DNA of 7,724 nt from Pirellulales bacterium (GTDB lineage: Bacteria > Planctomycetota > Planctomycetia > Pirellulales > Thermoguttaceae). The stretch lies in NCBI GenBank assembly GCA_030605745.1, contig JAUWHT010000432.1, positions 1-7,724 of the forward strand, read 5' to 3'. Position 1 is the first letter of the stretch. The number at the start of each line of letters is the position of its first letter. Under the pieces are notes generated by a model that ran no database searches, was not told the DNA's origin, and saw only the letters and a list, made by a program, of their open reading frames with translations. The translations under genes and the position numbers were made by a program. Positions 1 to 5,501 of the stretch are shown one piece after another.

Positions 1-536
1 ACGTGCGGGTCGTCTGTGCCACTAATCAGCAACTCGACAAGATGGTGGCCGAAGGCGAGTTCCGCGAGGACCTGTGGTTTCGGGTCAACACGTTCGAGAT
101 TGCCTTGCCGCCCCTGCGCGAGCGGCTTGAAGACGTGGGACTATTGGCACGACACCTGGCCACCCGGTTCGGCGCCGCCGCCGGGGCGGACGACCAGGTC
201 TTCACGCCCGAGGTGCTGGCCGCGCTTAAGGAACACACCTGGCCGGGGAACGTGCGGGAGCTGGCCAACGTGATCGAGCACGCGATGATCCTCTGCGACC
301 AGCCGCCGATCACTCCGGAGCACTTGCCACGCCGATTCACCTCCCGGTGGGTACCCATGTCAGGCTGCAGGCCGACCGGCCCGCGCAACCTCCGCGAACT
401 CGAGATAGAGGCGATCCACGACACTTTGGACCATCACGGCGGCAACAAACCCAAGGCCGCCAAGGAACTGGGCATCAGCCTGAAGACGCTCTACAACAAA
501 CTGAACCAGGCCGCCGCGCTAAGCAAGTCGGCGTGA
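1..536 (+). CDS. Sigma-54-dependent transcriptional regulator, C-terminal part (partial at window start)
   Basis: This is the end of a bacterial enhancer-binding protein that uses ATP hydrolysis to open sigma-54 promoters. The reading frame enters from the left edge; the GTG at position 3 is an internal valine, not a start. Visible in order, numbering from base 3: the sensor I strand VRVVCATN, then FREDLWFRVN carrying the conserved arginine pair (arginine-finger region), then ALPPLRERLEDV, then the sensor II segment WPGNVRELANVIEHA. After a short linker comes a Fis-type helix-turn-helix (about residues 128-170) with GGNKPKAAKELGIS and LKTLYNKLN. The Walker A, GAFTGA loop and any N-terminal receiver or sensing domain lie outside the window, so the signal and targets cannot be inferred. 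The stop is TGA at 534-536. It ends 13 bases from the convergent small antitoxin-like gene. The family is certain; the specific regulator is unknown. Confidence 0.95.
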   Translation, partial: VRVVCATNQQLDKMVAEGEFREDLWFRVNTFEIALPPLRERLEDVGLLARHLATRFGAAAGADDQVFTPEVLAALKEHTWPGNVRELANVIEHAMILCDQPPITPEHLPRRFTSRWVPMSGCRPTGPRNLRELEIEAIHDTLDHHGGNKPKAAKELGISLKTLYNKLNQAAALSKSA

Positions 537-549
537 GCCGGTCGCAGCT

Positions 550-759
550 TCATCGCGGCATTTGCCGGCTATCGGCTGATTCTTGTTCTGCGGCCTGAAT
601 GGATCGCCACCACTTGGCGACTTCGCCGTCCGAGGTCGCCAGATGTTCCCGGACCTCAGTGCGGATTTGTGCTTCGGTCAATCCTTGCCATTGCTTCCGC
701 AGTTGGGCCTGGATGTTGTCCTTCATTTGGACACAGTCGAACTTCTTTGCAGTTTTCAC
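550..759 (-). CDS. Small antitoxin-like protein paired with the PIN-domain gene
   Basis: A 69-residue acidic, probably helical protein starting GTG (757-759 on the minus strand). This start is chosen because it overlaps the stop codon of the PIN gene by one base (TAGTG), which suggests translational coupling. An upstream in-frame ATG at 870 would run over 110 bases into the PIN gene and is unlikely. The N-terminus KKFDCVQMKDNIQ followed by GLTEAQIRTEV resembles, from memory, small proteins often found beside PIN-domain toxins (pattern K-F-D-x-V-x-M-K). That resemblance and the gene arrangement are the grounds for calling it an antitoxin. No clear ribbon-helix-helix or AbrB fold is visible, so its DNA-binding ability is unknown. 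Base composition here is low: by hand count 721-900 is about 46 percent GC, against about 68 percent in a proB stretch, consistent with transfer of the pair. The stop is TGA at 552-550. Confidence 0.72.
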   Translation of the reverse strand: MKTAKKFDCVQMKDNIQAQLRKQWQGLTEAQIRTEVREHLATSDGEVAKWWRSIQAAEQESADSRQMPR

Positions 760-1208
760 TACACAAACTCCCTGGGCGAGCGGATTTCCATCATGGGATA
801 TCCTTCGCACAAGTTTACGGCATTGAACATATGGATTTTGTCCAGGTGAACGATATGTCTGAAGTTCCAACTCAGAACGACGTCTGCTCTGGCGATGCTT
901 GCAAGAGCCACATGATGGGCGTCGTTGGTCTGCTGAACCCCTACTACGTGAGCATCCAAATATTTGGTCAGCAGATCCTCTGATTCTTCGCTCATGTACA
1001 CCCTTTCCACCGCATCTGCCGACAATTGGGCAAGGATGGCACGTACGTCCGGCGGGGCATTGTCCAACTCGCGACCCAGCAAGTCGGAAACCAGCAGAAC
1101 CATCCCGCCACGGTTTGCCATTTCCAAAACGTACCGGCTGTCCTGGGCAAATTCCTCATCCAGGCACCCACCGATCACCGAGGTATCGATGTAAACCCGT
1201 AACTTCAT
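759..1208 (-). CDS. PIN-domain protein, probable VapC-like toxin ribonuclease
   Basis: A 149-residue single-domain protein, the usual size for a VapC-type toxin. It opens MKLRVYIDTSVIGG, the classic PIN first strand with Asp8. Other likely acidic metal ligands are Glu48 (in GRELDN), Asp96 (in TNDAHH) and Asp109 (in ARADV), followed by the typical SWNFRHIV strand-helix and a C-terminal IRSPREF. PIN toxins are Mg-dependent ribonucleases that cut tRNA, rRNA or mRNA; the target here cannot be told. The start is ATG at 1208-1206, preceded by GGAG with sensible spacing (GGAGATTTGCCGATG). A longer frame reaching 1274 begins with a non-conserved, Cys/Gly-rich stretch across a hairpin and is rejected. 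The toxin precedes the antitoxin-like gene, the reverse of the usual vapBC order. It lies 72 bases downstream of lexA on the same strand with no clear promoter between, so read-through from lexA is likely. Confidence 0.88.
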   Translation of the reverse strand: MKLRVYIDTSVIGGCLDEEFAQDSRYVLEMANRGGMVLLVSDLLGRELDNAPPDVRAILAQLSADAVERVYMSEESEDLLTKYLDAHVVGVQQTNDAHHVALASIARADVVLSWNFRHIVHLDKIHMFNAVNLCEGYPMMEIRSPREFV

Positions 1209-1225
1209 CGGCAAATCTCCATTTC

Positions 1226-1263
1226 CACACCCACCGTTGGGGTGGCAGTCCCCAACAGGTGTG
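1226..1263 (-). promoter_or_regulatory. Stem-loop between lexA and the PIN gene
   Basis: A perfect 7-bp stem (GTTGGGG at 1236-1242 with CCCCAAC at 1250-1256) has a 7-base loop and is nested within a second 6-bp pairing (CACACC 1226-1231 with GGTGTG 1258-1263). The arms are joined by an asymmetric bulge. It lies in the transcript leaving lexA and ends about 7 bases before the GGAG ribosome-binding site of the PIN gene. There is no U-run after it, so it is not a standard intrinsic terminator. It could attenuate read-through, shape mRNA processing or tune PIN translation. A 10-bp palindrome CCGCATGCGG (1269-1278) sits directly after the lexA stop. The structure is read from sequence; the role is inferred. 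Confidence 0.5.
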
Positions 1264-1280
1264 CAACACCGCATGCGGCT

Positions 1281-1889
1281 TCAGGCGACCTTCCGCACCA
1301 CGCCGACTACCACGCCGAGCAGCCGGGCGTTCTTGACGTAGATCGGCTTCATCGAGGAGTTGGCCGGTTCCAGCCGGATGCGCTTCTTTTCGGGGAACCA
1401 GCGTTTCAGCGTGGCCTCGTTCTCCTCGGTCAGTACGACGACGATTTGGCCCCTTCGGGCAGTTCTCTGTTTGCGGATGACCACGTAGTCGCCGTCGGTG
1501 ATTTGGTCTTCGATCATCGAGTCGCCGCTGACCTGGAGCACGAACAGGTTCTTGTTGGCCGGATCGAAGATCTCATCAAAATCGACCCGCTCGTCTTGCT
1601 CGATGGCCTCGTGCAGCACCCCGGCGGCGATCCGCCCGGCCATGGGCAGACCCCGCTCTTCGATCGGCTCGGCCGCCAAGCTGATCGCACGCGACATGTT
1701 CGGCTCGCGGGTGATCAGCCCCTTCTTTTCCAGGGCCTTCAGATGGCAGACGACCCCGTTGGGCGAACCAATGCCGAAATGCTGGCCGATCTCGCGAACC
1801 GTCGGCCCATAGCCGCGCTGGCGGATCTTCTTGCGGATGAACTCGTAAACCGCTTTCTGGCGGCGAGTCACATTCTCGAACGATATCAT
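1281..1889 (-). CDS. lexA: LexA SOS repressor / self-cleaving serine peptidase
   Basis: A 202-residue LexA, the same length as the E. coli protein. It represses DNA-damage genes and cleaves itself when stimulated by RecA filaments. The N-terminal winged helix-turn-helix occupies about residues 1-65, with TRRQKAVYEFI and then PTVREIGQHFGI plus GSPNGVVCHLKALEKKGLI, matching the SPN..HLKAL recognition helix. The cleavage site is Ala89-Gly90 in GRIAAG. The catalytic Ser124 is in SGDSM and the catalytic Lys162 in EATLKRW, so the peptidase dyad is intact. The start is ATG 1889-1887 (MISFENVTRRQ), with a strong AGGGGGG ribosome-binding site just upstream. The alternative upstream ATG at 1919 would add ten residues and swallow that site. 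The gene is first in a run with the PIN pair and diverges from the lipoprotein gene. A sigma-70 promoter precedes it, and repeated motifs there may be its own operator. Confidence 0.97.
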   Translation of the reverse strand: MISFENVTRRQKAVYEFIRKKIRQRGYGPTVREIGQHFGIGSPNGVVCHLKALEKKGLITREPNMSRAISLAAEPIEERGLPMAGRIAAGVLHEAIEQDERVDFDEIFDPANKNLFVLQVSGDSMIEDQITDGDYVVIRKQRTARRGQIVVVLTEENEATLKRWFPEKKRIRLEPANSSMKPIYVKNARLLGVVVGVVRKVA

Positions 1890-1928
1890 AACACCCCCCT
1901 GTGTGGGTATTCCAGTCAAACAGACGTT

Positions 1929-1944
1929 AATTCCTGAATTCCTG
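1929..1944. repeat. Tandem 8-bp repeat at the predicted lexA transcription start
   Basis: AATTCCTG occurs twice back to back (1929-1936 and 1937-1944), followed by AA. It is bounded by CGTT (1925-1928) and AACG (1945-1948), which are inverted relative to each other. Its place over the predicted +1 of lexA is where an autorepressor would bind, but no known LexA box consensus is evident in it. Operator function is a guess. Confidence 0.4.
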
Positions 1945-1948
1945 AACG

Positions 1949-1977
1949 ATAGTACAATATACGGGTGTACATGTCAA
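1949..1977 (-). promoter_or_regulatory. Sigma-70-type promoter of lexA
   Basis: Read on the minus strand: -35 TTGACA (1977-1972, a perfect match), a 17-base spacer, then -10 TACTAT (1954-1949). The start point would fall near 1942, giving a leader of about 50 bases to the lexA ATG. The spacer and -10 edge carry two GTAC tetramers (1952-1955 and 1967-1970), and the predicted start point lies on a tandem AATTCCTG repeat. Both are candidate operator elements. Confidence 0.75.
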
Positions 1978-1993
1978 GAAGAGTTTGTCGTAC

Positions 1994-2021
1994 TTGCACT
2001 GGTGTGGCCCGCACGTATAAT
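1994..2021 (+). promoter_or_regulatory. Probable promoter of the lipoprotein gene
   Basis: A perfect TATAAT (2016-2021) has TTGCAC (1994-1999, a weak -35) 16 bases upstream. The -10 box ends only six bases before the ATG at 2028, so the usual start point, about seven bases downstream of the box, coincides with the A of the start codon. A GTAC tetramer (1990-1993) abuts the -35, the third such tetramer in the lexA/lipoprotein divergent region. Confidence 0.5.
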
Positions 2022-2027
2022 AAAGTT

Positions 2028-2471
2028 ATGTCTTTCCTGCCCGATGTTCTGTGGCGATTCCTGGGAACCGCTTGCTGTGTGGCACTGGTGGGGTGTGCGG
2101 CCGAGGTGCCCGACGCCGCGCTGAATCCCAACGAACTCATGCCCGATAAGGCCGCGCCGCTGACAGACAGCAAAGACGGCTCACCGTCGATGTACGACGA
2201 CGCCACGGTGACAATTGGGCAGATTGGCGAAGATGGGGACTACTCAGGACCCATGTTCCTGCACGACGACGATCCGACAGCGAACGGCTGGGCGCGAGAA
2301 GGTGCGAAGTATGCCTTGCCAAAGTTCGTCTACGACCGCAAGCAGGTGAAGGCCGACCGGATCGAACAGGACAAGGACCTTTCAGTGCCGCCGATTTCGT
2401 CCGATCCCGACGCGCTGTTCGGCATTGACCAGGAAGACAACGGCTGGTCACGAAGTGGGAAACCACGCTAA
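2028..2471 (+). CDS. Small predicted lipoprotein of unknown function
   Basis: A 147-residue exported protein that I do not recognise. The N-terminus is a lipoprotein signal: Arg10, a hydrophobic core FLGTACCVAL, then the lipobox LVGC with the acylated Cys23, so it should be membrane-anchored. The mature part is strongly acidic and poor in hydrophobics, probably extended or loosely folded. A motif recurs: NGWAREG (residues 87-92) and NGWSRSG (138-144), each preceded by an acidic cluster (HDDDPTA and IDQED). That could be a degenerate internal repeat. The ATG at 2028 is chosen over an in-frame GTG at 1965 because the longer form would put a Cys/Arg-rich stretch before the signal peptide and overlap the lexA promoter. 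No Shine-Dalgarno is visible. It diverges from lexA and stops (TAA) 11 bases from the end of convergent proB. Confidence 0.8.
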   Translation: MSFLPDVLWRFLGTACCVALVGCAAEVPDAALNPNELMPDKAAPLTDSKDGSPSMYDDATVTIGQIGEDGDYSGPMFLHDDDPTANGWAREGAKYALPKFVYDRKQVKADRIEQDKDLSVPPISSDPDALFGIDQEDNGWSRSGKPR

Positions 2472-2489
2472 ACACTCAATCATTAGTGT
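2472..2489. terminator. Weak hairpin between convergent lipoprotein and proB ends
   Basis: ACACT (2472-2476) and AGTGT (2485-2489) can pair across an 8-base loop in the gap between the two stop codons. Five base pairs with no T-run is poor for an intrinsic terminator. It is noted only because it is the sole structure between two converging genes. Confidence 0.2.
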
Positions 2490-3637
2490 GTCGTTGCCCC
2501 GGCGGTCAGCACCAGGTTATCACGGTGAATCACTTCGTCGTACGGGCAGTGTCCTAGTGCGGCGGCGATCTGGTCGGTCTTCAGGCCCTTGATCCGCCGG
2601 ACGTCGTCGGCATTGTAGTTGGTCAAGCCGCGGGCGAACTCGACGCCGTCCGGGTCGCGTAGGCCGATCACGTCACCTTTGCCAAATTGCCCCTCAGCCC
2701 GAAGCACGCCGATCGGCAGCAGGCTGCGGCCGTGGCGCTGGATGGCCTCTCGGGCGCCGGCGTCCAGCAGCAAGTGACCCCGCGGCTGGACGGTCAGCCC
2801 GATCCAACGCTTCCGTGCGGCCACTGTCTGTCCTTGGGCCAGGAACAGCGTGCCGACCGGCTCGGCGGCGAGGATGCGGACTAGCACATTCGGGGTGTGG
2901 CCGCCGACGATAATCGCGTTTTCACCCGCCGTGGTAACCAGTCGGGCAGCCTCGAGTTTGCTGGCCATTCCCCCCTTACCCAGCCCGCCGCTGCGGTCGC
3001 GGACCAGGTCGAAAATCGATTGGTCCAGCCGCTCGACCGTGGGGATAACCCGGCTGGCCGGATCGCCCGGATCGCCGTCGTACAGCCCGTCCACGTCGGA
3101 AAGCAGCACCAGCAAGGGGGCCCGGATCAGGTTGGTCACGATCGCAGCCAGCCGGTCGTTGTCGCCGAAGGTGGTTTGCAGTTCGTCGACGGCCACGGTG
3201 TCGTTCTCGTTGATCACCGGCACCGCGGCGAGTTCCAGCAGGCTGAGAATGGTGTTTCGGGCGTTGAGGTATCGGGTACGATGGTCGAGGTCCTCGGCGG
3301 TCAGCAGGACCTGGGCCGCGTGATGGCCGTGGGTTCGTAGCGACCGCTCGTAGGCCTCGACGAGCACGCTTTGCCCGACGGCCGCAACGGCCTGGAGCTG
3401 GGCCAGGTTGTCGGGGCGGCGCTTCAACCCCAGCCGTCCCATCCCGGCCCCCACCGCCCCAGAACTCACCAGCACAACCCGCCGGCCGGTGGCGATTACC
3501 TGGTGCAACTGCCCGGCCAACTCGGTGATCCGCCCCTGGTCGAGCAATCCATTGTCCTGCGTCAGCACCCGGGTACCGACCTTCACCACGATCGTGCCGG
3601 CCGCGATGGCGATTTCCTGACGCAATAGGTCGGTCAT
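2483..3637 (-). CDS. proB: Glutamate 5-kinase (ProB) with C-terminal PUA domain
   Basis: Cytoplasmic enzyme of the first step of proline synthesis: glutamate + ATP to gamma-glutamyl phosphate. The 384 residues compare with about 367 in E. coli. The amino-acid kinase domain (about 1-260) shows VVKVGTRVLT (17-26), LVSSGAVGAGMGRLGL (56-71), QAVAAVGQSVLVEAYE (82-97), VINENDTVAVDE (141-152), FGDND (157-161) and the phosphate-binding region LSDVDGLYDGDP (179-190) and GGMASKLEAA (222-231). The PUA domain (about 275-354) begins ARKRWIG and ends NYNADDVRRIKG. The start is ATG 3637 (MTDLLRQEIAI), with GGTGAG about a dozen bases upstream. A longer frame from 3691 would translate a GC palindrome and add 18 non-conserved residues, so I reject it. 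proA is not adjacent. The gene diverges from the symporter, and no convincing promoter was found for it. Confidence 0.97.
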   Translation of the reverse strand: MTDLLRQEIAIAAGTIVVKVGTRVLTQDNGLLDQGRITELAGQLHQVIATGRRVVLVSSGAVGAGMGRLGLKRRPDNLAQLQAVAAVGQSVLVEAYERSLRTHGHHAAQVLLTAEDLDHRTRYLNARNTILSLLELAAVPVINENDTVAVDELQTTFGDNDRLAAIVTNLIRAPLLVLLSDVDGLYDGDPGDPASRVIPTVERLDQSIFDLVRDRSGGLGKGGMASKLEAARLVTTAGENAIIVGGHTPNVLVRILAAEPVGTLFLAQGQTVAARKRWIGLTVQPRGHLLLDAGAREAIQRHGRSLLPIGVLRAEGQFGKGDVIGLRDPDGVEFARGLTNYNADDVRRIKGLKTDQIAAALGHCPYDEVIHRDNLVLTAGATTH

Positions 3638-3662
3638 GGCTGCAAGACTCACCCGTGTAGCG

Positions 3663-3678
3663 GCGGGGCTTGCCCCGC
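3663..3678. repeat. REP-like GC palindrome upstream of proB
   Basis: GCGGGGC-TT-GCCCCGC: two perfect 7-bp arms around two bases, flanked by GTAGCG. Palindromes of this type are, from memory, scattered between genes in GC-rich Planctomycete-like genomes. It lies 26 bases upstream of the chosen proB ATG, so it would fall in the proB leader or promoter. Whether it is a dispersed repeat cannot be told from one copy. Confidence 0.55.
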
Positions 3679-3722
3679 GCGCGTTTAACATACCGCGGTT
3701 TCAGCCATACCGAAAGGGCCGG

Positions 3723-3751
3723 TTGTGTGAATCGGTCCCCGGCCATAAAAT
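3723..3751 (+). promoter_or_regulatory. Candidate promoter for the symporter gene
   Basis: TTGTGT (3723-3728), a 17-base spacer and TAAAAT (3746-3751) give a partial sigma-70-like match. The spacing is good and the -10 differs from consensus at one base, but the -35 is poor. The predicted start near 3758 would place the 3761-3777 hairpin at the very 5' end of the mRNA. Confidence 0.35.
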
Positions 3752-3760
3752 CGTTTAGCA

Positions 3761-3777
3761 GCCGCCGGTACGGCGGC
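3761..3777 (+). promoter_or_regulatory. Perfect GC hairpin in the symporter leader
   Basis: GCCGCCG-GTA-CGGCGGC forms a perfect 7-bp stem with a 3-base loop. It lies between the candidate promoter and the AAGGAAG ribosome-binding site (3804-3810). With no T-run it is not an obvious terminator; a 5' mRNA-stabilising hairpin, a protein-binding site or a REP-type repeat are the alternatives. Confidence 0.45.
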
Positions 3778-3816
3778 AAAGACCCTTATAGGGGTAGTTG
3801 AAAAAGGAAGCCATAC

Positions 3817-5490
3817 GTGCCGACAACAGCACCGACCGGACTGAACCTCTCGCCGCTCGATCTGGTCGTATTCTTCGGATTTCTTGCGGTCGTCGTCGGC
3901 ATTTCGCTCTACGCATCGCGCAGGGAACAGACTTCCGAAGATTACTTTCTGGCCGGACGCCGGCTGACGTGGTGGTTGATCGGATTCTCGCTGATCGCCT
4001 CGAATATCTCTACTGAACACTTCGTCGGCATGGCAGGCTCGGCCTTCGGACGGATAGGATTGGCAATCGCCAGCTACGAGTGGATGGCGGCCGTCACGCT
4101 GGTACTGGTAGGATGGTGGTTGCTGCCCAAGTTCCTAAAGGCCGGTATCTACACCATGCCGGAGTTCCTCGAGTATCGCTACGACAGCATCACGCGGACG
4201 ATCATGGCCACGTACCTGATGGTGGCCTACGTTATCGTGCTCCTGGCCACGGTGCTATTCAGCGGGGCGGTTGCACTAAACGGCATCTTCGACATCCCGC
4301 GCGTCTTTGTCGACCGGTTCGGCATGACCGCCCGGGACGCCGAGTTTTGGGCAACCGTTGCCGGGGTGTGGTCGATCGGTATCATCACCGGCGCGTACAC
4401 CGTCTACGGCGGACTGAAGGCGGTCGTCTGGTCCGACCTGTTGCAGGGCGGTGCGCTACTGATTGGCGGTGCAATCGTTACCATACTCGGGCTGCAGATT
4501 CTCGGCGGCGGCAACCTGATCGACGGCTGGCAAAACTTCGCCGCGACAAACCACGCAAAGCTACACACAGTGCTGCCGTGGAACGATCCCGACGTGCCAT
4601 GGCTGGCTGTGTTCGTCGGTGGACTGTGGATTCCGAACCTTTTCTACTGGGGCATGAACCAGTTCATCACCCAGCGCACACTCGGGGCCAAAAACCTTGC
4701 AGAGGGTCAGAAGGGGATCATGTTCGCCGCGGCCATCAAGCTGTTTATCCCGTTTATCATCGTGGTCCCCGGCATCATGGCCTTCCAGCTTTACGGCGAG
4801 GAGATCATGGCCCTGGGCGGCTCGAACCCGGGCGATAAGGCCTATCCGTACATGATCAGTCGCATCCTGCCGCCTCAGTTGCGCGGCGTGATGTTTGCCG
4901 CACTATGCGGCGCGGTGATGAGCACGTTCAACTCGGGCCTGAATTCCGCCTCGACCATCTTTACGATCGATATCTACAAAAAACTCATCAACCCGAACTC
5001 TTCTCCACACAATCAGGTAACCGTCGGACGAATTGCCACGGCGGTGATCGTCGTGGTCTCGTGCCTCTGGGCGCCGGCTATCTCCAGATTCGAGGGTGTC
5101 TTTTATTACATTCAGGAGATTTGGGGATTCATCACGCCGGGTATCGTGGCCGCGTTCCTGGTCGGACTTGTCGTGAAAAAGTGCCCGCCCTCGGCCGCCA
5201 AGGGGGCGTTGATCCTGGGACTGCCGCTGTACGGCTTCTGCCGATTCGGCAAGCACCTTTGTGCAACGCCGGCCGTCGAGTGGTTCAACTCCTGGGCGTT
5301 CCTGCACCACATGGGACTGGTGTTCCTTGTGCTGGTCGCCTATATGCTTATTGTCACCGCCGTAAAACCGCTCCGCGAACCGGTGATAATGCCAACCTCC
5401 GAAATAGACACCACCGTGCATCCGCACGTGTATCTATGGGGCACGTTGGTAATCGGCGCGGCGGCCGTGCTTTATGTGATCTTCTGGTAG
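3817..5490 (+). CDS. SGLT-type sodium/solute symporter (SSS family)
   Basis: A 557-residue inner-membrane protein of the SSS/SLC5 family, which couples Na+ entry to uptake of sugars or similar solutes. The sequence has the many hydrophobic segments of a roughly 14-helix carrier. It follows the Vibrio galactose carrier vSGLT closely in places: EDYFLAGRRL (41-50), ASNISTEHFVGMAG (61-74), AIASYEWM (83-90), PNLFYWGMNQFITQRTL (273-289), GQKGIMFAA (297-305), LNSASTIFTIDIYK (375-388) and YIQEIWGF (431-438). By comparison with vSGLT from memory, sugar-site Glu88, Asn274, Lys299 and Gln433 and the gate Tyr277 are kept, while vSGLT Gln69 is His68 here and Na-site Ser365 is Thr370. The substrate is therefore probably a sugar or related polyol, but not certainly galactose. 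The start is GTG 3817 with AAGGAAG six bases upstream. It diverges from proB and ends 11 bases from convergent trmB. Confidence 0.93.
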   Translation: MPTTAPTGLNLSPLDLVVFFGFLAVVVGISLYASRREQTSEDYFLAGRRLTWWLIGFSLIASNISTEHFVGMAGSAFGRIGLAIASYEWMAAVTLVLVGWWLLPKFLKAGIYTMPEFLEYRYDSITRTIMATYLMVAYVIVLLATVLFSGAVALNGIFDIPRVFVDRFGMTARDAEFWATVAGVWSIGIITGAYTVYGGLKAVVWSDLLQGGALLIGGAIVTILGLQILGGGNLIDGWQNFAATNHAKLHTVLPWNDPDVPWLAVFVGGLWIPNLFYWGMNQFITQRTLGAKNLAEGQKGIMFAAAIKLFIPFIIVVPGIMAFQLYGEEIMALGGSNPGDKAYPYMISRILPPQLRGVMFAALCGAVMSTFNSGLNSASTIFTIDIYKKLINPNSSPHNQVTVGRIATAVIVVVSCLWAPAISRFEGVFYYIQEIWGFITPGIVAAFLVGLVVKKCPPSAAKGALILGLPLYGFCRFGKHLCATPAVEWFNSWAFLHHMGLVFLVLVAYMLIVTAVKPLREPVIMPTSEIDTTVHPHVYLWGTLVIGAAAVLYVIFW

Positions 5491-5501
5491 CCAACAAACC
5501 A

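Noticed and set aside
1242..1937. A long plus-strand open frame opposite lexA
   Set aside because: It lies fully antisense to a clear LexA. The protein has no family features and reflects GC-rich codon bias.
1965..2027. A GTG start for a longer form of the lipoprotein
   Set aside because: It would put 21 Arg/Cys-rich residues before the signal peptide and overlap the lexA promoter. The ATG at 2028 gives a proper lipoprotein signal.
2976..3779. A 267-codon minus-strand frame overlapping proB in another frame
   Set aside because: It is rich in Arg, Gly and Pro with no domain, typical of an out-of-frame reading of a GC-rich gene. ProB is certain in the other frame.
4080..4838. A 252-codon frame inside the symporter
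   Set aside because: It is an out-of-frame, Arg/His-rich shadow of the symporter gene with no independent evidence.
5491..5501. A terminator between the symporter and trmB
   Set aside because: The 11-base gap and its edges show no inverted repeat or T-run.
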